Source: Gilliamella bombi (GTDB lineage Bacteria; Pseudomonadota; Gammaproteobacteria; Enterobacterales; Orbaceae). From it: a stretch of 45,962 nucleotides of DNA. Position numbers and translations under genes: made by a program. This document shows, piece after piece, positions 9,915 to 20,240 of the stretch (position 1 is the first letter of the stretch; the number at the start of each line of letters is the position of its first letter). The notes under the pieces were generated by a model. That model did not search any database, had not been told where the DNA came from, and saw only the letters and a program-made list of their open reading frames with translations. The stretch spans positions 1 to 45,962 of the forward strand of contig NZ_FMWS01000002.1 in assembly GCF_900103255.1 (NCBI RefSeq). The letters are read 5' to 3'.

Positions 9915-10024
9915 AATATTTTCCGGTTATCTTTATGCTGTAATATTTCACTCTTCGTAATATCAACTTGTTCAATAATAGTTGGCATTTTTGTTATATT
10001 TAACTCTACTTTTTATAGTAAACA

Positions 10025-10963
10025 TTAAATAACTCTTGTTCCTTGAGTATCAATTTTACAAATATGAGTAAAACCTTCATCATTTTGCAAATAATATTTT
10101 TTAAGTAATAATTCAATTTGCTGAGCTGTTTCAAGTTTATCTGCAATCACAAATATTGTTGGCCCTGAACCTGAAATACCCGATGACAAAGCACCAAGTT
10201 GCTTAACCCGTTTTTGAGTTTCATCAAAATTAGGTAATAATTGTTTACGATAAGGCTCAGCAATATTATCAAAAAGCATTGTGGCAGCCAGCTTAGGTTG
10301 TTTGGTATAACAAGCATGCAAAAATCCCCCCACATAGCGACCATGTGCTACACCATCAGACCTTTGATATTGAGCAGGTAAAATTGCACGTGCTTCAGCC
10401 GTTGATACCTTTATTCCTGGATAAGCCATCACCCAATACCAATCATCAAAATGCGGAATCGACTCACTAATAATACCCATCTCATTAAGAATAAGTTGCA
10501 TCCCACCTAAATAGCATGGCGCAACATTATCATAATGCACACTGCCCGAAATACGACCTTCAAGTTCTCCCATCATGGATAACATTTCAAATTCATTAAA
10601 AGGTTTATCAAAAAACTCATTTAATGCAACCAATGCACCAACTACTGAGCACGCACTTGAACCTAAACCAGAGCCAATTGGCATATTTTTTTCAAGAGTC
10701 ATACTAACAGGTAAAGTTTTCCCCATTGCTTGACAAAATCGCTGCCAACATTGAAATACAATATTACATTTTGGATCACGTGGTAGCTTTTTGACAAATT
10801 GACCTTTGCTAGTAAGGGAAAATTCGTTAGCAGATTTAACAGTAATACAGTCACCAAGCATAGCGCCACTAATCGGGCTAATTGCTGCGCCCAATATATC
10901 AAAACCAACGCTAATATTAGCCATTGATGCAGGCGCATAAACAGTTAAAGATTTATGACTCAT
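10025..10963 (-). CDS. thrB: homoserine kinase
   Basis: GHMP-family kinase making O-phosphohomoserine from homoserine. 312 residues. The N-terminal [18 protein letters not shown] and the ATP loop [12 protein letters not shown] (about residues 95-106) are clear, as is the C-terminal [14 protein letters not shown]. Its ATG directly follows the thrA TAA, and its Shine-Dalgarno GGAGG lies inside the end of thrA, so translation is likely coupled. Confidence 0.97.
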   Translation of the reverse strand: MSHKSLTVYAPASMANISVGFDILGAAISPISGAMLGDCITVKSANEFSLTSKGQFVKKLPRDPKCNIVFQCWQRFCQAMGKTLPVSMTLEKNMPIGSGLGSSACSVVGALVALNEFFDKPFNEFEMLSMMGELEGRISGSVHYDNVAPCYLGGMQLILNEMGIISESIPHFDDWYWVMAYPGIKVSTAEARAILPAQYQRSDGVAHGRYVGGFLHACYTKQPKLAATMLFDNIAEPYRKQLLPNFDETQKRVKQLGALSSGISGSGPTIFVIADKLETAQQIELLLKKYYLQNDEGFTHICKIDTQGTRVI

Positions 10964-13420
10964 TTAACCTCCGATTTTACCTGATGTTGTACGTAAAATA
11001 TCAGCAAAAACACCTGCTGCAGTAACATCATTACCAGCACCATAACCACGTAATACAAGAGGAATAGGTTGATAATAACGAGTATAAAAAGCTAAGGCAT
11101 TTTCGCCATTTTTGACTTTATAAAGAGGATCTTCGCTATCGACAGCTTCAATTCTAACACTGCATTGATGGTTTTCTATGCTACCCACATAACGTAGAAC
11201 TTTACCTTCTTTTGCTGCTTGTTCAGATTTTGCTTTAAACTGTGCATCTAACTGCGGTAATTTGGTCATGAAATCATCAATGCTATCTTGTGCATATTCA
11301 GGAGGTAATACGGATTCGACATTGATTTGATCCAATTCTAATTGTAAACCTGATTCTCTAGCTAAAATAAGTAACTTTCTAGCTACATCGGTTCCAGATA
11401 GATCGTCTCGAGGATCAGGTTCAGTAAAACCTTTCTCTTTAGCCAATTTAGTTGCTTCAGACAGTGACATGCCTTCGTCAAGTTTACCAAATATAAAAGA
11501 AAGCGATCCAGATAGAATTCCCGAAAACTTGATTAACTCATCACCTGCATTAAGTAGATTTTGAAGATTTTCAATTACCGGTAACCCTGCCCCTACATTG
11601 GTATCATATTGGAATTTACGCTTACTTTTTGCAGCTTCTTGGCGTAAGCGTAAATAGTAGGCCATTGAGCTGGTATTTGCTTTTTTATTTGGTGTAACGA
11701 CATGAAAGCCATTAGCTAAAAAATCAGCGTATTTGTCAGATACTTCGCTACTAGAAGTACAATCAACGAGAATCGGATTAAGTAATCGATTAGATTTGGC
11801 AAACTCAATAATACTATCTAATGAATATTTAGTATCACTCTGTTTGATTTGATCACGCCAATTACTAAGATCAATACCGTCTCTATTGGTTATGCTGTGT
11901 TTAGAGTTAAACAAACCACATACTCGCAAATCAATCTGTTTGTTTTTAAGCCATTTCTGTTGACGTCCGATTTGGTCGACAAGCGCACCACCAACCCCAC
12001 CAACACCAATAACAAAGACATCAAGCATTTTATCAGTACCAAATAACATCTGATGCGCAACACGAACGCCCATTACAGCAACATCATTATCAACTACAAC
12101 TGAAATTGAGCGTTCAGATGAACCTTGTGCTATAGCAACAATATTAATATTAGCTCTGGCTAATGCTGTAAAGAAATTAGCTGATAAACCACGTAAGGTA
12201 CGCATGCCATCGCCTACTACAGAGATAATAGCAAGCCTTTCAATCACCTCGATCGGTTCAAGTAATCCATCTTTTAATTCTAAGAAAAATTCATCACTTA
12301 AAGCTTCTTCTGCACGATAAAGTTCTGTTTGTGGCACACAAAAACTAATGCTGTATTCAGATGATGATTGAGTAATAAGTACAACTGAAATGCCAGCATA
12401 AGACATCGCAGAAAAAACACGTGCCGACATACCAACCATACCTTTTAATCCAGGACCTGAAACATTGATCATTGCCATGTTATTTAAATTGGTAATACCT
12501 TTTACAGGTGTGGTTGAGTCAACAATATTAGCACCAATTAATGTGCCTGGCGCATCAGGATTATTTGTATTTTTGATTAAACAAGGAATCTGAAATTGGG
12601 CAATAGGTAAAATAGTTCTTGGATGAAGTACTTTTGCTCCAAAATATGAAAGTTCCATCGCCTCTTGATAAGACATTGTTTTTAGTAATTTGGCATCTGG
12701 TACAATACGGGGATCACAAGTATAAACTCCATCAACATCGGTCCATATTTCACAGCTATTTGCTCTTAAACAAGCTGCTAATACGGCAGCAGAATAATCA
12801 GAACCATTTCGTCCAAGCACAACTAATTCACCTTTTTCATTACCAGCGGTAAAACCGGGCATTAGAATAAAATTGTCTTGTGGAATGTGCATTTCAGCAA
12901 TTCGATGAGTCGATTCAGGTATATTAACAGTCGATTCTAAATAACCACCTTCTGCAATAAGCATAGCAACAGGATCTATTACCGTGATCGTATGGCCTCT
13001 TGCTTTGAGAAGTTCTTGCATAATAGCAATTGATAGCTTTTCTCCACGACAAATAATTGATGCATTGATACTATCAGGACATTGACCGAGTAAACGGATA
13101 CCTTCAAGTAATTGCTTAACATGCTTTAATTCATTAAGAGCAAAATGCTTCATCTCTTCATAAGCAAAATTAGGGTGAGCTTTTGCAAGACCTGCTAATA
13201 GATCTGCAAATATCTTTTCAGCATCATAAATGTTACTTTTGATATCTTGCCCAGCAACCGTTTTTTCAACCATGGCTACTAAATGGTTGGTAATTTTAGC
13301 AGGTGCCGATAAAACAGTGGCGGTTTGCTCTTGTTTAGCATTATTTTCAATAATTTCTGCAACTCGCAAAAAGCGTTCTGCGTTAGCAACAGATGTTCCT
13401 CCAAATTTTAAAACTTTCAT
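10964..13420 (-). CDS. thrA: bifunctional aspartokinase I / homoserine dehydrogenase I
   Basis: Catalyses the first and third steps from aspartate to threonine. 818 residues against 820 in E. coli. The kinase domain begins KFGGTSVAN and includes [16 protein letters not shown] and [15 protein letters not shown]; two ACT regulatory stretches lie around [14 protein letters not shown] and [13 protein letters not shown], the expected site of threonine feedback. The dehydrogenase domain starts near residue 465 with the NAD-binding [16 protein letters not shown], followed by VTPNKKANT and the [17 protein letters not shown] catalytic region. First structural gene of the operon, 150 bp after the attenuator hairpin. 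Confidence 0.98.
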   Translation of the reverse strand: MKVLKFGGTSVANAERFLRVAEIIENNAKQEQTATVLSAPAKITNHLVAMVEKTVAGQDIKSNIYDAEKIFADLLAGLAKAHPNFAYEEMKHFALNELKHVKQLLEGIRLLGQCPDSINASIICRGEKLSIAIMQELLKARGHTITVIDPVAMLIAEGGYLESTVNIPESTHRIAEMHIPQDNFILMPGFTAGNEKGELVVLGRNGSDYSAAVLAACLRANSCEIWTDVDGVYTCDPRIVPDAKLLKTMSYQEAMELSYFGAKVLHPRTILPIAQFQIPCLIKNTNNPDAPGTLIGANIVDSTTPVKGITNLNNMAMINVSGPGLKGMVGMSARVFSAMSYAGISVVLITQSSSEYSISFCVPQTELYRAEEALSDEFFLELKDGLLEPIEVIERLAIISVVGDGMRTLRGLSANFFTALARANINIVAIAQGSSERSISVVVDNDVAVMGVRVAHQMLFGTDKMLDVFVIGVGGVGGALVDQIGRQQKWLKNKQIDLRVCGLFNSKHSITNRDGIDLSNWRDQIKQSDTKYSLDSIIEFAKSNRLLNPILVDCTSSSEVSDKYADFLANGFHVVTPNKKANTSSMAYYLRLRQEAAKSKRKFQYDTNVGAGLPVIENLQNLLNAGDELIKFSGILSGSLSFIFGKLDEGMSLSEATKLAKEKGFTEPDPRDDLSGTDVARKLLILARESGLQLELDQINVESVLPPEYAQDSIDDFMTKLPQLDAQFKAKSEQAAKEGKVLRYVGSIENHQCSVRIEAVDSEDPLYKVKNGENALAFYTRYYQPIPLVLRGYGAGNDVTAAGVFADILRTTSGKIGG

Positions 13421-13574
13421 ATCACACCTTACTTATTATCTTAGTTTATGCCCATTACTATCTATAATTATAGTTTTTAGAACTTATTTATAGGTATTAA
13501 AAATCTTGTAGTCTTATCATGCTAATTCTGTTTTTAATTTTTTTGCACAGGTTAACTACTTTATTTCCATGCAA

Positions 13575-13608
13575 AATAAAAACCCGCCTTTAAGGAGCGG
13601 GTTTTTTA
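13575..13608 (-). terminator. thr operon attenuator terminator
   Basis: On the minus strand AACCCGC (13603-13597) pairs with GCGGGTT (13587-13581), extended by A/T pairs and followed by TTTTTAT. It sits between the leader peptide and thrA. The left arm can instead pair with an identical GCGGGTT at the end of the leader ORF (13633-13627), giving an antiterminator, so it is regulated rather than constitutive. Confidence 0.85.
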
Positions 13609-13624
13609 ATATTTATTGAAAAAA

Positions 13625-13696
13625 TCAACCCGCCCTAGATCGCATAATAGTACCTAAGGTGTTAATAATTCCTGTCATACTAACTAAAATTATCAT
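13625..13696 (-). CDS. thrL: thr operon leader peptide (23 aa)
   Basis: Short open frame with AGGA (13703-13706) six bases before its ATG. It encodes 23 residues with five Ile and three Thr codons clustered in the middle (around TGIINTLGTI) and ends Arg-Ala-Gly-stop. E. coli thrL likewise ends with Ala-Gly coded by GCGGGC just before the stop. The terminal GCGGGTTGA overlaps the first arm of the antiterminator. Ribosome stalling at Thr/Ile codons would leave that arm free and prevent the terminator at 13575-13608. Sequence and position make this a functional attenuator leader, although it differs from the E. coli peptide. Confidence 0.85.
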   Translation of the reverse strand: MIILVSMTGIINTLGTIMRSRAG

Positions 13697-13737
13697 GATT
13701 TTTCCTAAGAAATATTTAATTAAACTAAAAACAAAAC

Positions 13738-13761
13738 AGCCCGACATTTTCATGTCAGGCT
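13738..13761 (-). terminator. intrinsic terminator after the 13768 gene
   Basis: Inverted repeat AGCCTGACAT / ATGTCGGGCT (with one G-T pair) around a short A-rich loop. On the minus strand it is followed by GTTTTGTTTTT. It separates the upstream hypothetical gene from the thr leader. Confidence 0.8.
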
Positions 13762-13767
13762 ATAATT

Positions 13768-14097
13768 TTAAAAAACCTTTTTACTATTTTCGTATTCATT
13801 AACAACATTATTCAATGCTTGATATATGCACTTTTCATCTTGTTTTTTTAATGCTTCATCTAAAATATTAAGATACGATAACATTAGCTTTTGATTATCT
13901 TCGGCAAATTGCGGCGATACTTCTTGATCTTCATATAACATAACATATGTACGAGCAAATCCAAAAATCAAAAAATAAACCGATGCATTTTTTGGATCTT
14001 CTTGAATTAATGTTCTCATTGCCTTTCTTAACTTTACATAACTATCAGTACCAGGCAAACTTGTCGCAAATGTTTTCGTTACTTCAGAAAATGTCAT
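13768..14097 (-). CDS. hypothetical protein (109 aa)
   Basis: Not recognised. Helical soluble protein, charged, without signal peptide or cysteine pairs apart from one Cys near the C-terminus (KCIYQALNN). The start at 14097 is chosen because GAGG lies nine bases before it; an ATG two codons earlier (14103) and a TTG at 14112 are also possible. It has the look of a small all-alpha protein (SYVKLRKAMRTLIQEDPKNASVYFLIFGFARTYV). Single gene with its own terminator, between ydfG and the thr operon. Confidence 0.7.
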   Translation of the reverse strand: MTFSEVTKTFATSLPGTDSYVKLRKAMRTLIQEDPKNASVYFLIFGFARTYVMLYEDQEVSPQFAEDNQKLMLSYLNILDEALKKQDEKCIYQALNNVVNEYENSKKVF

Positions 14098-14235
14098 TGC
14101 CATAAACCTCAATCAAAATCACAAGAGGAAAGAATAACAACCCATTAGCATAAGTGCAAGTCTATTTTGTTTGCCAAACAAATTTTTTTAATTTTCGCTA
14201 AAAATCAGCAAAAAAACTTAATAATGGAAGTTATA

Positions 14236-14991
14236 TTATTTAGCCTCTTTACAAACAGACAATCCTGCCGATGCTTGTGCAACAGGCATTATTTCAATTG
14301 AGTTAACATTAAAATGATTTGGTGTATTAATTAACCAAGACACAGTATTAGCTATATCTTCTGGAGTAATAAATTCAACACCTTGATAAACCTGTGCGGC
14401 TTTCTGGTTATCGCCATGAAAGCGAACATTTGAAAACTCTGTACCACCACATAATCCCGGTTCGATATTAGTAACTCTAACTTTTTTCCCTAATAAATCG
14501 GTACGCAAATTAGCACTAAATTGTTTAACAAAAGCTTTAGATGCACCATAAACATTTCCGCCTTTATAAGCATAAGTACCAGCCACAGATCCAAGATTAA
14601 TAATATAACCAAAATTGCGCTCAACCATTTCTGGTAATATTTGTCGAGTTAGATTTACTAGCCCAATAATATTAGTTTCAATCATTGTTTCCCAATCGTT
14701 ATAATCTGCTTCATAAGCAGGTTCTAAACCTAATGCTAGACCTGCATTATTTATTAAAATATCTATGGGCTTAAATTCATTTGGTAATTGCAATAAAATA
14801 GTATTTACTGCATCTTTTTTAGTTATATCTAATGGTAATGAAAGAAAATTAGCACCTAACTCATCTGCAATGTTTTGCAGTTTATCTGCACGTCTAGCTA
14901 AGCCTACAACTTTATAACCATCTGCTATAAGTTTACGGCAGATAGCTTGCCCAAATCCAGAGGATGCACCAGTAACCAAAGCTATATTCAT
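14236..14991 (-). CDS. ydfG: NADP-dependent 3-hydroxy acid dehydrogenase YdfG (SDR family)
   Basis: Short-chain dehydrogenase oxidising serine-type 3-hydroxy acids and reducing malonic semialdehyde. 251 residues. Rossmann motif TGASSGFG (7-14), NNAG (81-84), and catalytic Ser135, Tyr148, Lys152 (YGASK) are all present. E. coli YdfG matches over long stretches, such as DWETMI, NVYGA and TDIEPGL-/FSNVRF-type segments. The C-terminus carries a few extra residues (CKEAK). Single gene, with the uspA terminator upstream of it. Confidence 0.92.
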   Translation of the reverse strand: MNIALVTGASSGFGQAICRKLIADGYKVVGLARRADKLQNIADELGANFLSLPLDITKKDAVNTILLQLPNEFKPIDILINNAGLALGLEPAYEADYNDWETMIETNIIGLVNLTRQILPEMVERNFGYIINLGSVAGTYAYKGGNVYGASKAFVKQFSANLRTDLLGKKVRVTNIEPGLCGGTEFSNVRFHGDNQKAAQVYQGVEFITPEDIANTVSWLINTPNHFNVNSIEIMPVAQASAGLSVCKEAK

Positions 14992-15132
14992 ATTAAATCC
15001 CCTTATAAACTAAGTTAAAATTGGAGTATATTTCGATAAACGACTATATGCACAAACAAAAAGTAGTAAATAAAATATACTGAAACACATAGTTACCTGA
15101 AAGTTTTTTACAAAAAACTATCTAATATCTAT

Positions 15133-15158
15133 AAAAAACCCGCTAATTAAGCGGGTTG
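15133..15158 (-). terminator. intrinsic terminator of uspA
   Basis: AACCCGC / GCGGGTT seven-bp stem (15137-15143 with 15151-15157); on the minus strand it is followed by TTTTTTAT. It lies 14 bp beyond the uspA stop. Confidence 0.85.
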
Positions 15159-15170
15159 ATATTTAATACT

Positions 15171-15623
15171 TCATTTAGCAGGTTCTTCTGCTGGTTCTTC
15201 ATCTTTTAGCGGAACAATCAAGGTATCAATATGTGTATTATTGATAAGTTGACGAGCAGAAGACATCAACTTACTCCAAAAGTCTTGATGATGACCACAC
15301 ACTACAAGATCAGCGCCATATTCATGAATTGCTTCGATTAATACTTGGTCAAATTCACCATTCCCAGAAAGAGTATGAGCTATAGGATATCCCGCATCAT
15401 TGGCTAGTTTATTTAATGCAATATGCGCATCTTCAGTAATTCGGTCTTTCATATCATTCATATTAATATCAACTAAACCAGTATAAAGATCAGAATAATT
15501 AATACCAACATGAATCAAAGATATTTGAGCATTATATGGCCTAGCCATAGAAACTGCTTTTTCGACAAGAACTTCACTTTCAGGTGATAAATCTACTGCA
15601 ACTAATATGTGTTTATAAGCCAT
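15171..15623 (-). CDS. uspA: universal stress protein A
   Basis: Cytoplasmic stress protein. 150 residues, highly similar to E. coli Usp[40 protein letters not shown], and the nearly invariant [18 protein letters not shown] and [11 protein letters not shown] stretch. The acidic tail (EEPAEEPAK) is longer than in E. coli. It lies 65 bp downstream of pitA on the same strand, so the uspA-pitA neighbourhood known in enterics is kept, although the E. coli pair is divergently arranged. Confidence 0.96.
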   Translation of the reverse strand: MAYKHILVAVDLSPESEVLVEKAVSMARPYNAQISLIHVGINYSDLYTGLVDINMNDMKDRITEDAHIALNKLANDAGYPIAHTLSGNGEFDQVLIEAIHEYGADLVVCGHHQDFWSKLMSSARQLINNTHIDTLIVPLKDEEPAEEPAK

Positions 15624-15688
15624 GATACATTACTCCTTCCAATTTAACGGTCAGATAAAACTACAAAATTGATACTCTCTTTTTACTA

Positions 15689-17203
15689 CTAAATCAATTT
15701 TTGAGCAAGCCAAAAAAGTGACCCAGATAACAAAATTGAAATTGGAAGTGTTAAAATCCAAGTTAATGCAATATTTTTAATGGTCTTACTTTGAACGCCA
15801 CCACCATCAACAATCATTGTACCTGCCACAGATGAAGAAAGAACTTGAGTTGTTGATACAGGCATACCAGTATAACTTGCAATCCCAATTGATAAAGCCG
15901 TAGTGATTTGTGCCGACACGCCCTGTGCGTAAGTCATCCCTTTTTTACCAATTTTTTCACCAATAGTAATAGCTACACGACGCCATCCTATCATTGTTCC
16001 AATTGCTAGTGCTGAAGCTACCGAAATAATGATCCAAATCGGCGCATATTCAACAGTTTTAAGTAAATCGTTATTCAAAGATTTCAGATATTGTTTTTCC
16101 TCTGCTGTTACATTAGCTTGTTTAGCAACATGCGAAACAGTATCCGATAAACATAATAATATGCGTCTAGCTTGTGAACGTTGTTCAACAGTGAGTGATT
16201 CATAATTATTCATTTTATTAAATAAATTATGAGCAATACCCAGTGTGATAAATGAATGTGAATAGTCACAATGATACTTATTCAAATCGCCTTCTGGAAT
16301 ACTTGTGTCTAATGCAGGTTGTTTACCTATTATCGTAGTTAGATCATCATTGTGAGTAACAAAGTACTCCTGAATATTATCAATAGCATTACGAGTGTTA
16401 GTAATATCATAGGTAGACGCATTCATATTAACAATAAAGCCAGCAGGAGCAATACCCATCAATACTAACATTAATAAACCAATACCTTTTTGTCCATCAT
16501 TAGCACCATGAGAAAAACTCACACCTGCAGCAGAAATAATAAGCATTATTCGGATCCAAAAAGGTGGCTTTTTCTTACCATAAAGTTTTTCTCGCTGCTC
16601 TGGAGTCATAAAGATGCGTTCTCTTTTTTTACTACTTTTTTTACTTTGCCCTTTACGTGTCCAATACTTACGCAGACAAAAAATCATTAACCCAGCAATA
16701 ACAAGACCAACTATTGGTGAAACAATCAAGGATAAAAAGATTTGAATCATCTTAGGAATATTAAGCGCATCAATAATTGATGTATCCATAACCAATGCAT
16801 TTGCAAGTGCTACGCCAATAATAGAACCAATTAAAGTATGTGAACTTGATGCAGGAATACCAACAAACCAAGTACCTAAATTCCAAATGATTGCTGCAAA
16901 TAAAATAGAAAATACCATAGCAAGCCCATGAGTAGAACTTACATTAAGTAATAAATCAGTTGGTAACAAATGCACAATGGCATAAGCCACACTAAGCCCA
17001 CCAAGTAGTACGCCAAAGAAATTAAATACTCCGGCCATAAAAACGGCAAGTTGTTCTTTCAATGCCCTTGTATAAATAACAGTGGCAACAGCATTAGCAG
17101 TATCATGAAATCCATTAATAGCCTCATAAAAGAGTACAAAAAGTAAAGCTAAGACTAATAATATAATGGTTGAAAATTCTAAATCAGCAAATAGATGAAA
17201 CAT
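15689..17203 (-). CDS. pitA: low-affinity inorganic phosphate transporter PitA
   Basis: Proton-coupled, metal-phosphate symporter of the PiT family in the inner membrane. 504 residues with the two duplicated signatures: [15 protein letters not shown] near residue 30 and [13 protein letters not shown] in the second half. A long soluble loop ([14 protein letters not shown]... to [12 protein letters not shown]) separates the halves as in E. coli PitA. About ten hydrophobic segments are visible. It precedes uspA on the same strand. Confidence 0.95.
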   Translation of the reverse strand: MFHLFADLEFSTIILLVLALLFVLFYEAINGFHDTANAVATVIYTRALKEQLAVFMAGVFNFFGVLLGGLSVAYAIVHLLPTDLLLNVSSTHGLAMVFSILFAAIIWNLGTWFVGIPASSSHTLIGSIIGVALANALVMDTSIIDALNIPKMIQIFLSLIVSPIVGLVIAGLMIFCLRKYWTRKGQSKKSSKKRERIFMTPEQREKLYGKKKPPFWIRIMLIISAAGVSFSHGANDGQKGIGLLMLVLMGIAPAGFIVNMNASTYDITNTRNAIDNIQEYFVTHNDDLTTIIGKQPALDTSIPEGDLNKYHCDYSHSFITLGIAHNLFNKMNNYESLTVEQRSQARRILLCLSDTVSHVAKQANVTAEEKQYLKSLNNDLLKTVEYAPIWIIISVASALAIGTMIGWRRVAITIGEKIGKKGMTYAQGVSAQITTALSIGIASYTGMPVSTTQVLSSSVAGTMIVDGGGVQSKTIKNIALTWILTLPISILLSGSLFWLAQKLI

Positions 17204-17273
17204 AATATATCTTTCTGTTGTTAATTAGCGCCACTATTATCCTTGAGAATAAGCTAATGAGCAAAACAATTTT

Positions 17274-18245
17274 TTACATTTTTCGTTTAGCATAACGTGC
17301 AGCCAAAAAAGCACAAATCATTAATTGGATTTGATGAAAGATCATTAAAGGTAGGATCAAAATACCCATCATCGACATGGGGAAGATAACACTTGCCATT
17401 GGAATACCGCTTGCTAGGCTCTTTTTTGAACCACAAAATACAATTGTGATTTCATCTTGTTTGCTAAAACCAAAAAATCTTGCACTATAAGTGGTAATAA
17501 ATAAAACTATAACTAACAGAATAATTGAGAAAAATATAATATTTAACAAAGATAAAAAACCGACTTGCGACCATATACCATTAACAACTGCATCACTAAA
17601 CGCGACATAAACCACTAATAAAATCGACAAACGATCTGTTTTAGAAATAATATTTTTATACTTATCTACCCATTGACCAATAAAACGTCTAGATAAATGC
17701 CCGACAACAAAAGGCAACATCAGTTTCAGCATAATAGAGGTAATGGCATCAATTATGTTCATTGATGCCGAGGTTTGAGTATGTATTAACAATCCAACTA
17801 AAAGCGGGGTAATAAACACCCCCAATAACGTTGATGCTGAGGCACTGCAAATAGCTGCTGCCACATTACCTTTAGCTATTGAAGTAAATGCTATTGCAGA
17901 CTGCACTGTTGCTGGTAAAACACAAAGATAAACAAAACCTAAATAAATATCATGTGATAAAAAAGTGGGCACTAATAACTGCATCATCATGCCTAAAACT
18001 GGGAATATTACAAATGTAGTTGTAAATATTAACAAATGTAATCGCCAATTTTTTATACCAGAGACAATTGCTTGAAAAGAAAGTTTTGCGCCATGCATAA
18101 AAAATAGCAAGCCAATAGCAAAAGTTGTAAGGTATTCAAAAACCGTTTTAGCCTGTCCTTCACAAGGAAAAAAGCTAGCTGTAATCACAACACAAATTAG
18201 AATCAATAAGAATGAATCAATCTTAACACGTTGAAATATATTCAT
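17274..18245 (-). CDS. yfeH: bile acid:sodium symporter family protein YfeH
   Basis: Membrane transporter of the SBF/BASS-like family (PF13593 type); substrate unknown. 323 residues, about ten hydrophobic segments. Clear resemblance to E. coli YfeH: TTFAIGLLFFMHGAKLS, YLCVLPATVQSAIAFTSIAKGNVAAAICSASAS, LMLPFVVGHLSRRFIG, EITIVFCGSKKSLASGIPMA and LPLMIFHQIQLM. It follows pitA's upstream region and precedes the rpoD terminator; probably a single gene. Confidence 0.9.
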   Translation of the reverse strand: MNIFQRVKIDSFLLILICVVITASFFPCEGQAKTVFEYLTTFAIGLLFFMHGAKLSFQAIVSGIKNWRLHLLIFTTTFVIFPVLGMMMQLLVPTFLSHDIYLGFVYLCVLPATVQSAIAFTSIAKGNVAAAICSASASTLLGVFITPLLVGLLIHTQTSASMNIIDAITSIMLKLMLPFVVGHLSRRFIGQWVDKYKNIISKTDRLSILLVVYVAFSDAVVNGIWSQVGFLSLLNIIFFSIILLVIVLFITTYSARFFGFSKQDEITIVFCGSKKSLASGIPMASVIFPMSMMGILILPLMIFHQIQLMICAFLAARYAKRKM

Positions 18246-18273
18246 GATTTTTAATATCTTTGATTAACAAGAA

Positions 18274-18300
18274 TAAAAAAATCGCCACAAAAGTGGCGAT
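18274..18300 (-). terminator. intrinsic terminator of rpsU-dnaG-rpoD
   Basis: ATCGCCAC / GTGGCGAT eight-bp stem with a four-base loop (18281-18300). Minus-strand reading continues into a run of seven T. It lies just past the rpoD stop. Confidence 0.9.
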
Positions 18301-18318
18301 ATACAAGAAAGATAAAAT

Positions 18319-20160
18319 TTATTCTAAGAAACTACGAAGCACATCAGATCGACTTGGATGACGTAATTTTCTCAGCGCCTTAGCCTCAATTTGACGAATA
18401 CGTTCACGAGTTACATCAAATTGCTTACCAACTTCTTCTAGCGTATGATCTGTATTCATATCAATACCAAATCGCATACGTAACACTTTCGCTTCTCTAG
18501 GCGTTAATCCTGATAAAATATCGCGAGTTGCGCTACGTAAACTCTCAGAAGTCGCCGCATCTAGCGGTTGCTCAAGAGCTGTATCTTCAATAAAATCACC
18601 TAAATGCGAATCTTCGTCATCACCAACTGGTGTTTCCATCGAAATTGGCTCTTTAGCAATTTTAAGCACTTTACGAATTTTATCTTCAGGCATTTGCATG
18701 CGTTCAGATAACTCTTCAGGTGTTGGTTCACGACCGATTTCCTGTAACATTTGACGAGAAATACGATTTAACTTATTAATTGTTTCAATCATATGTACCG
18801 GAATACGAATTGTCCTTGCTTGGTCAGCTATAGAACGAGTAATCGCTTGTCTTATCCACCAAGTTGCATAAGTTGAGAATTTATAACCACGACGATATTC
18901 AAATTTATCAACTGCTTTCATCAAGCCAATATTACCTTCTTGGATAAGATCTAAGAATTGTAATCCTCGGTTGGTGTATTTTTTCGCAATAGAAATAACT
19001 AGTCGTAAGTTAGCTTCTACCATTTCTTTCTTAGCTCGACGTGCTTTAGCTTCGCCAATAGACATACGTCGATTAATATCTTTGATTTGCTCAATAGAAA
19101 GACTTGTTTCAGTTTCAATTTGTTGTAACAAATCAACTTGCGCAGCAATTTGAGTTTCAAAATCTTTTAGATTATCCGCAAACGCACCTTTCGATGATAA
19201 AGCTTTCTTAAACCAATCCATGCTATTTTCATTGCCAGTAAAATAAGTCATAAATAGTTTTTTCGGCATTTTGCATTTTTCAACACAAATCCTCATAATA
19301 ACACGTTCATGAGTTCTAACACGCTCCATCATGCTTCTCATGTTATTAACAAGAATATCAAACTGCTTAGCAACTAAACGGAATTGTTTAAATATTTCTG
19401 ATAGATTTTCGATCTCTTTTTGTGCTTTTTTATGAGCACGGCCATATTTTTTAATAGCATCAGACGTTTTATCATGTTGCTCTTTTAATTCGGCAAATTT
19501 AGCTTTAGCAACTTCGGGATCGATAGAAACATCATCATCAGTTGATGCCTCGTTTTCATCATCCTCACTATCATCATCGCTATCATCGATTTCAATTTCG
19601 GTTTCACTAACTTCTAAATCTTCAGGTAACTCTTCAACAACTTCTTCAGCATTTGGATCAACAAAACCTGTAATTAAATCAGATAAACGAACTTGTCCAC
19701 TTTCGATTAAATTATATTGCTCTAAAAGATAAGTTATAGCTTCTGGATATTCGGATACCGAAGTTTGAACTTGATTAATACCATCTTCAATACGCTTAGC
19801 AATATCGATTTCGCCTTCACGCGTTAACAGTTCAACCGCTCCCATTTCACGCATATACATACGAACAGGATCAGTTGTTCTACCAATTTCTGACTCAACA
19901 TTAGATAATACTAATGCTGTTGCAGCTTCAACAGCTTCTTCATCAGGGACATTATCTGAAAGTAATAACTCATCAGAATCAGGGGCTTCTTCAAGAACTT
20001 GAATCCCCATATCATTAATCATTTGGATAATATCTTCAATCTGATCTGAATCAATAATCTCTTCAGGCAAGTGATCGTTGACATCAGCATAGGTCAGGTA
20101 TCCTAGCTCCTTACCTCGAATGATTAGGAGTTTTAACTGTGATTGAGAATTTTGCTCCAT
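18319..20160 (-). CDS. rpoD: RNA polymerase sigma factor RpoD (sigma-70)
   Basis: Primary sigma factor. The start at 20160 ([12 protein letters not shown]) is chosen because E. coli RpoD starts there and the length then equals 613; an in-frame ATG at 20211 would add 17 non-conserved residues. Region 1.1 ([26 protein letters not shown]), an acidic non-conserved region rich in D/E, region 2 ([39 protein letters not shown]... [11 protein letters not shown]) and region 4.2 ([30 protein letters not shown]) are all present. Last gene of the macromolecular synthesis operon. Confidence 0.97.
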   Translation of the reverse strand: MEQNSQSQLKLLIIRGKELGYLTYADVNDHLPEEIIDSDQIEDIIQMINDMGIQVLEEAPDSDELLLSDNVPDEEAVEAATALVLSNVESEIGRTTDPVRMYMREMGAVELLTREGEIDIAKRIEDGINQVQTSVSEYPEAITYLLEQYNLIESGQVRLSDLITGFVDPNAEEVVEELPEDLEVSETEIEIDDSDDDSEDDENEASTDDDVSIDPEVAKAKFAELKEQHDKTSDAIKKYGRAHKKAQKEIENLSEIFKQFRLVAKQFDILVNNMRSMMERVRTHERVIMRICVEKCKMPKKLFMTYFTGNENSMDWFKKALSSKGAFADNLKDFETQIAAQVDLLQQIETETSLSIEQIKDINRRMSIGEAKARRAKKEMVEANLRLVISIAKKYTNRGLQFLDLIQEGNIGLMKAVDKFEYRRGYKFSTYATWWIRQAITRSIADQARTIRIPVHMIETINKLNRISRQMLQEIGREPTPEELSERMQMPEDKIRKVLKIAKEPISMETPVGDDEDSHLGDFIEDTALEQPLDAATSESLRSATRDILSGLTPREAKVLRMRFGIDMNTDHTLEEVGKQFDVTRERIRQIEAKALRKLRHPSRSDVLRSFLE

Positions 20161-20240
20161 AAAGGTATCCATTTTAGTTATTTGGTCATTTATATTATGC
20201 ATGTAGAACAATATCTGGAATCTACACGTACTCTATATAT

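Noticed and set aside
20161-20211. N-terminal extension of RpoD
   Set aside because: The 17 extra residues are not like other RpoD proteins, while the ATG at 20160 matches the conserved start.
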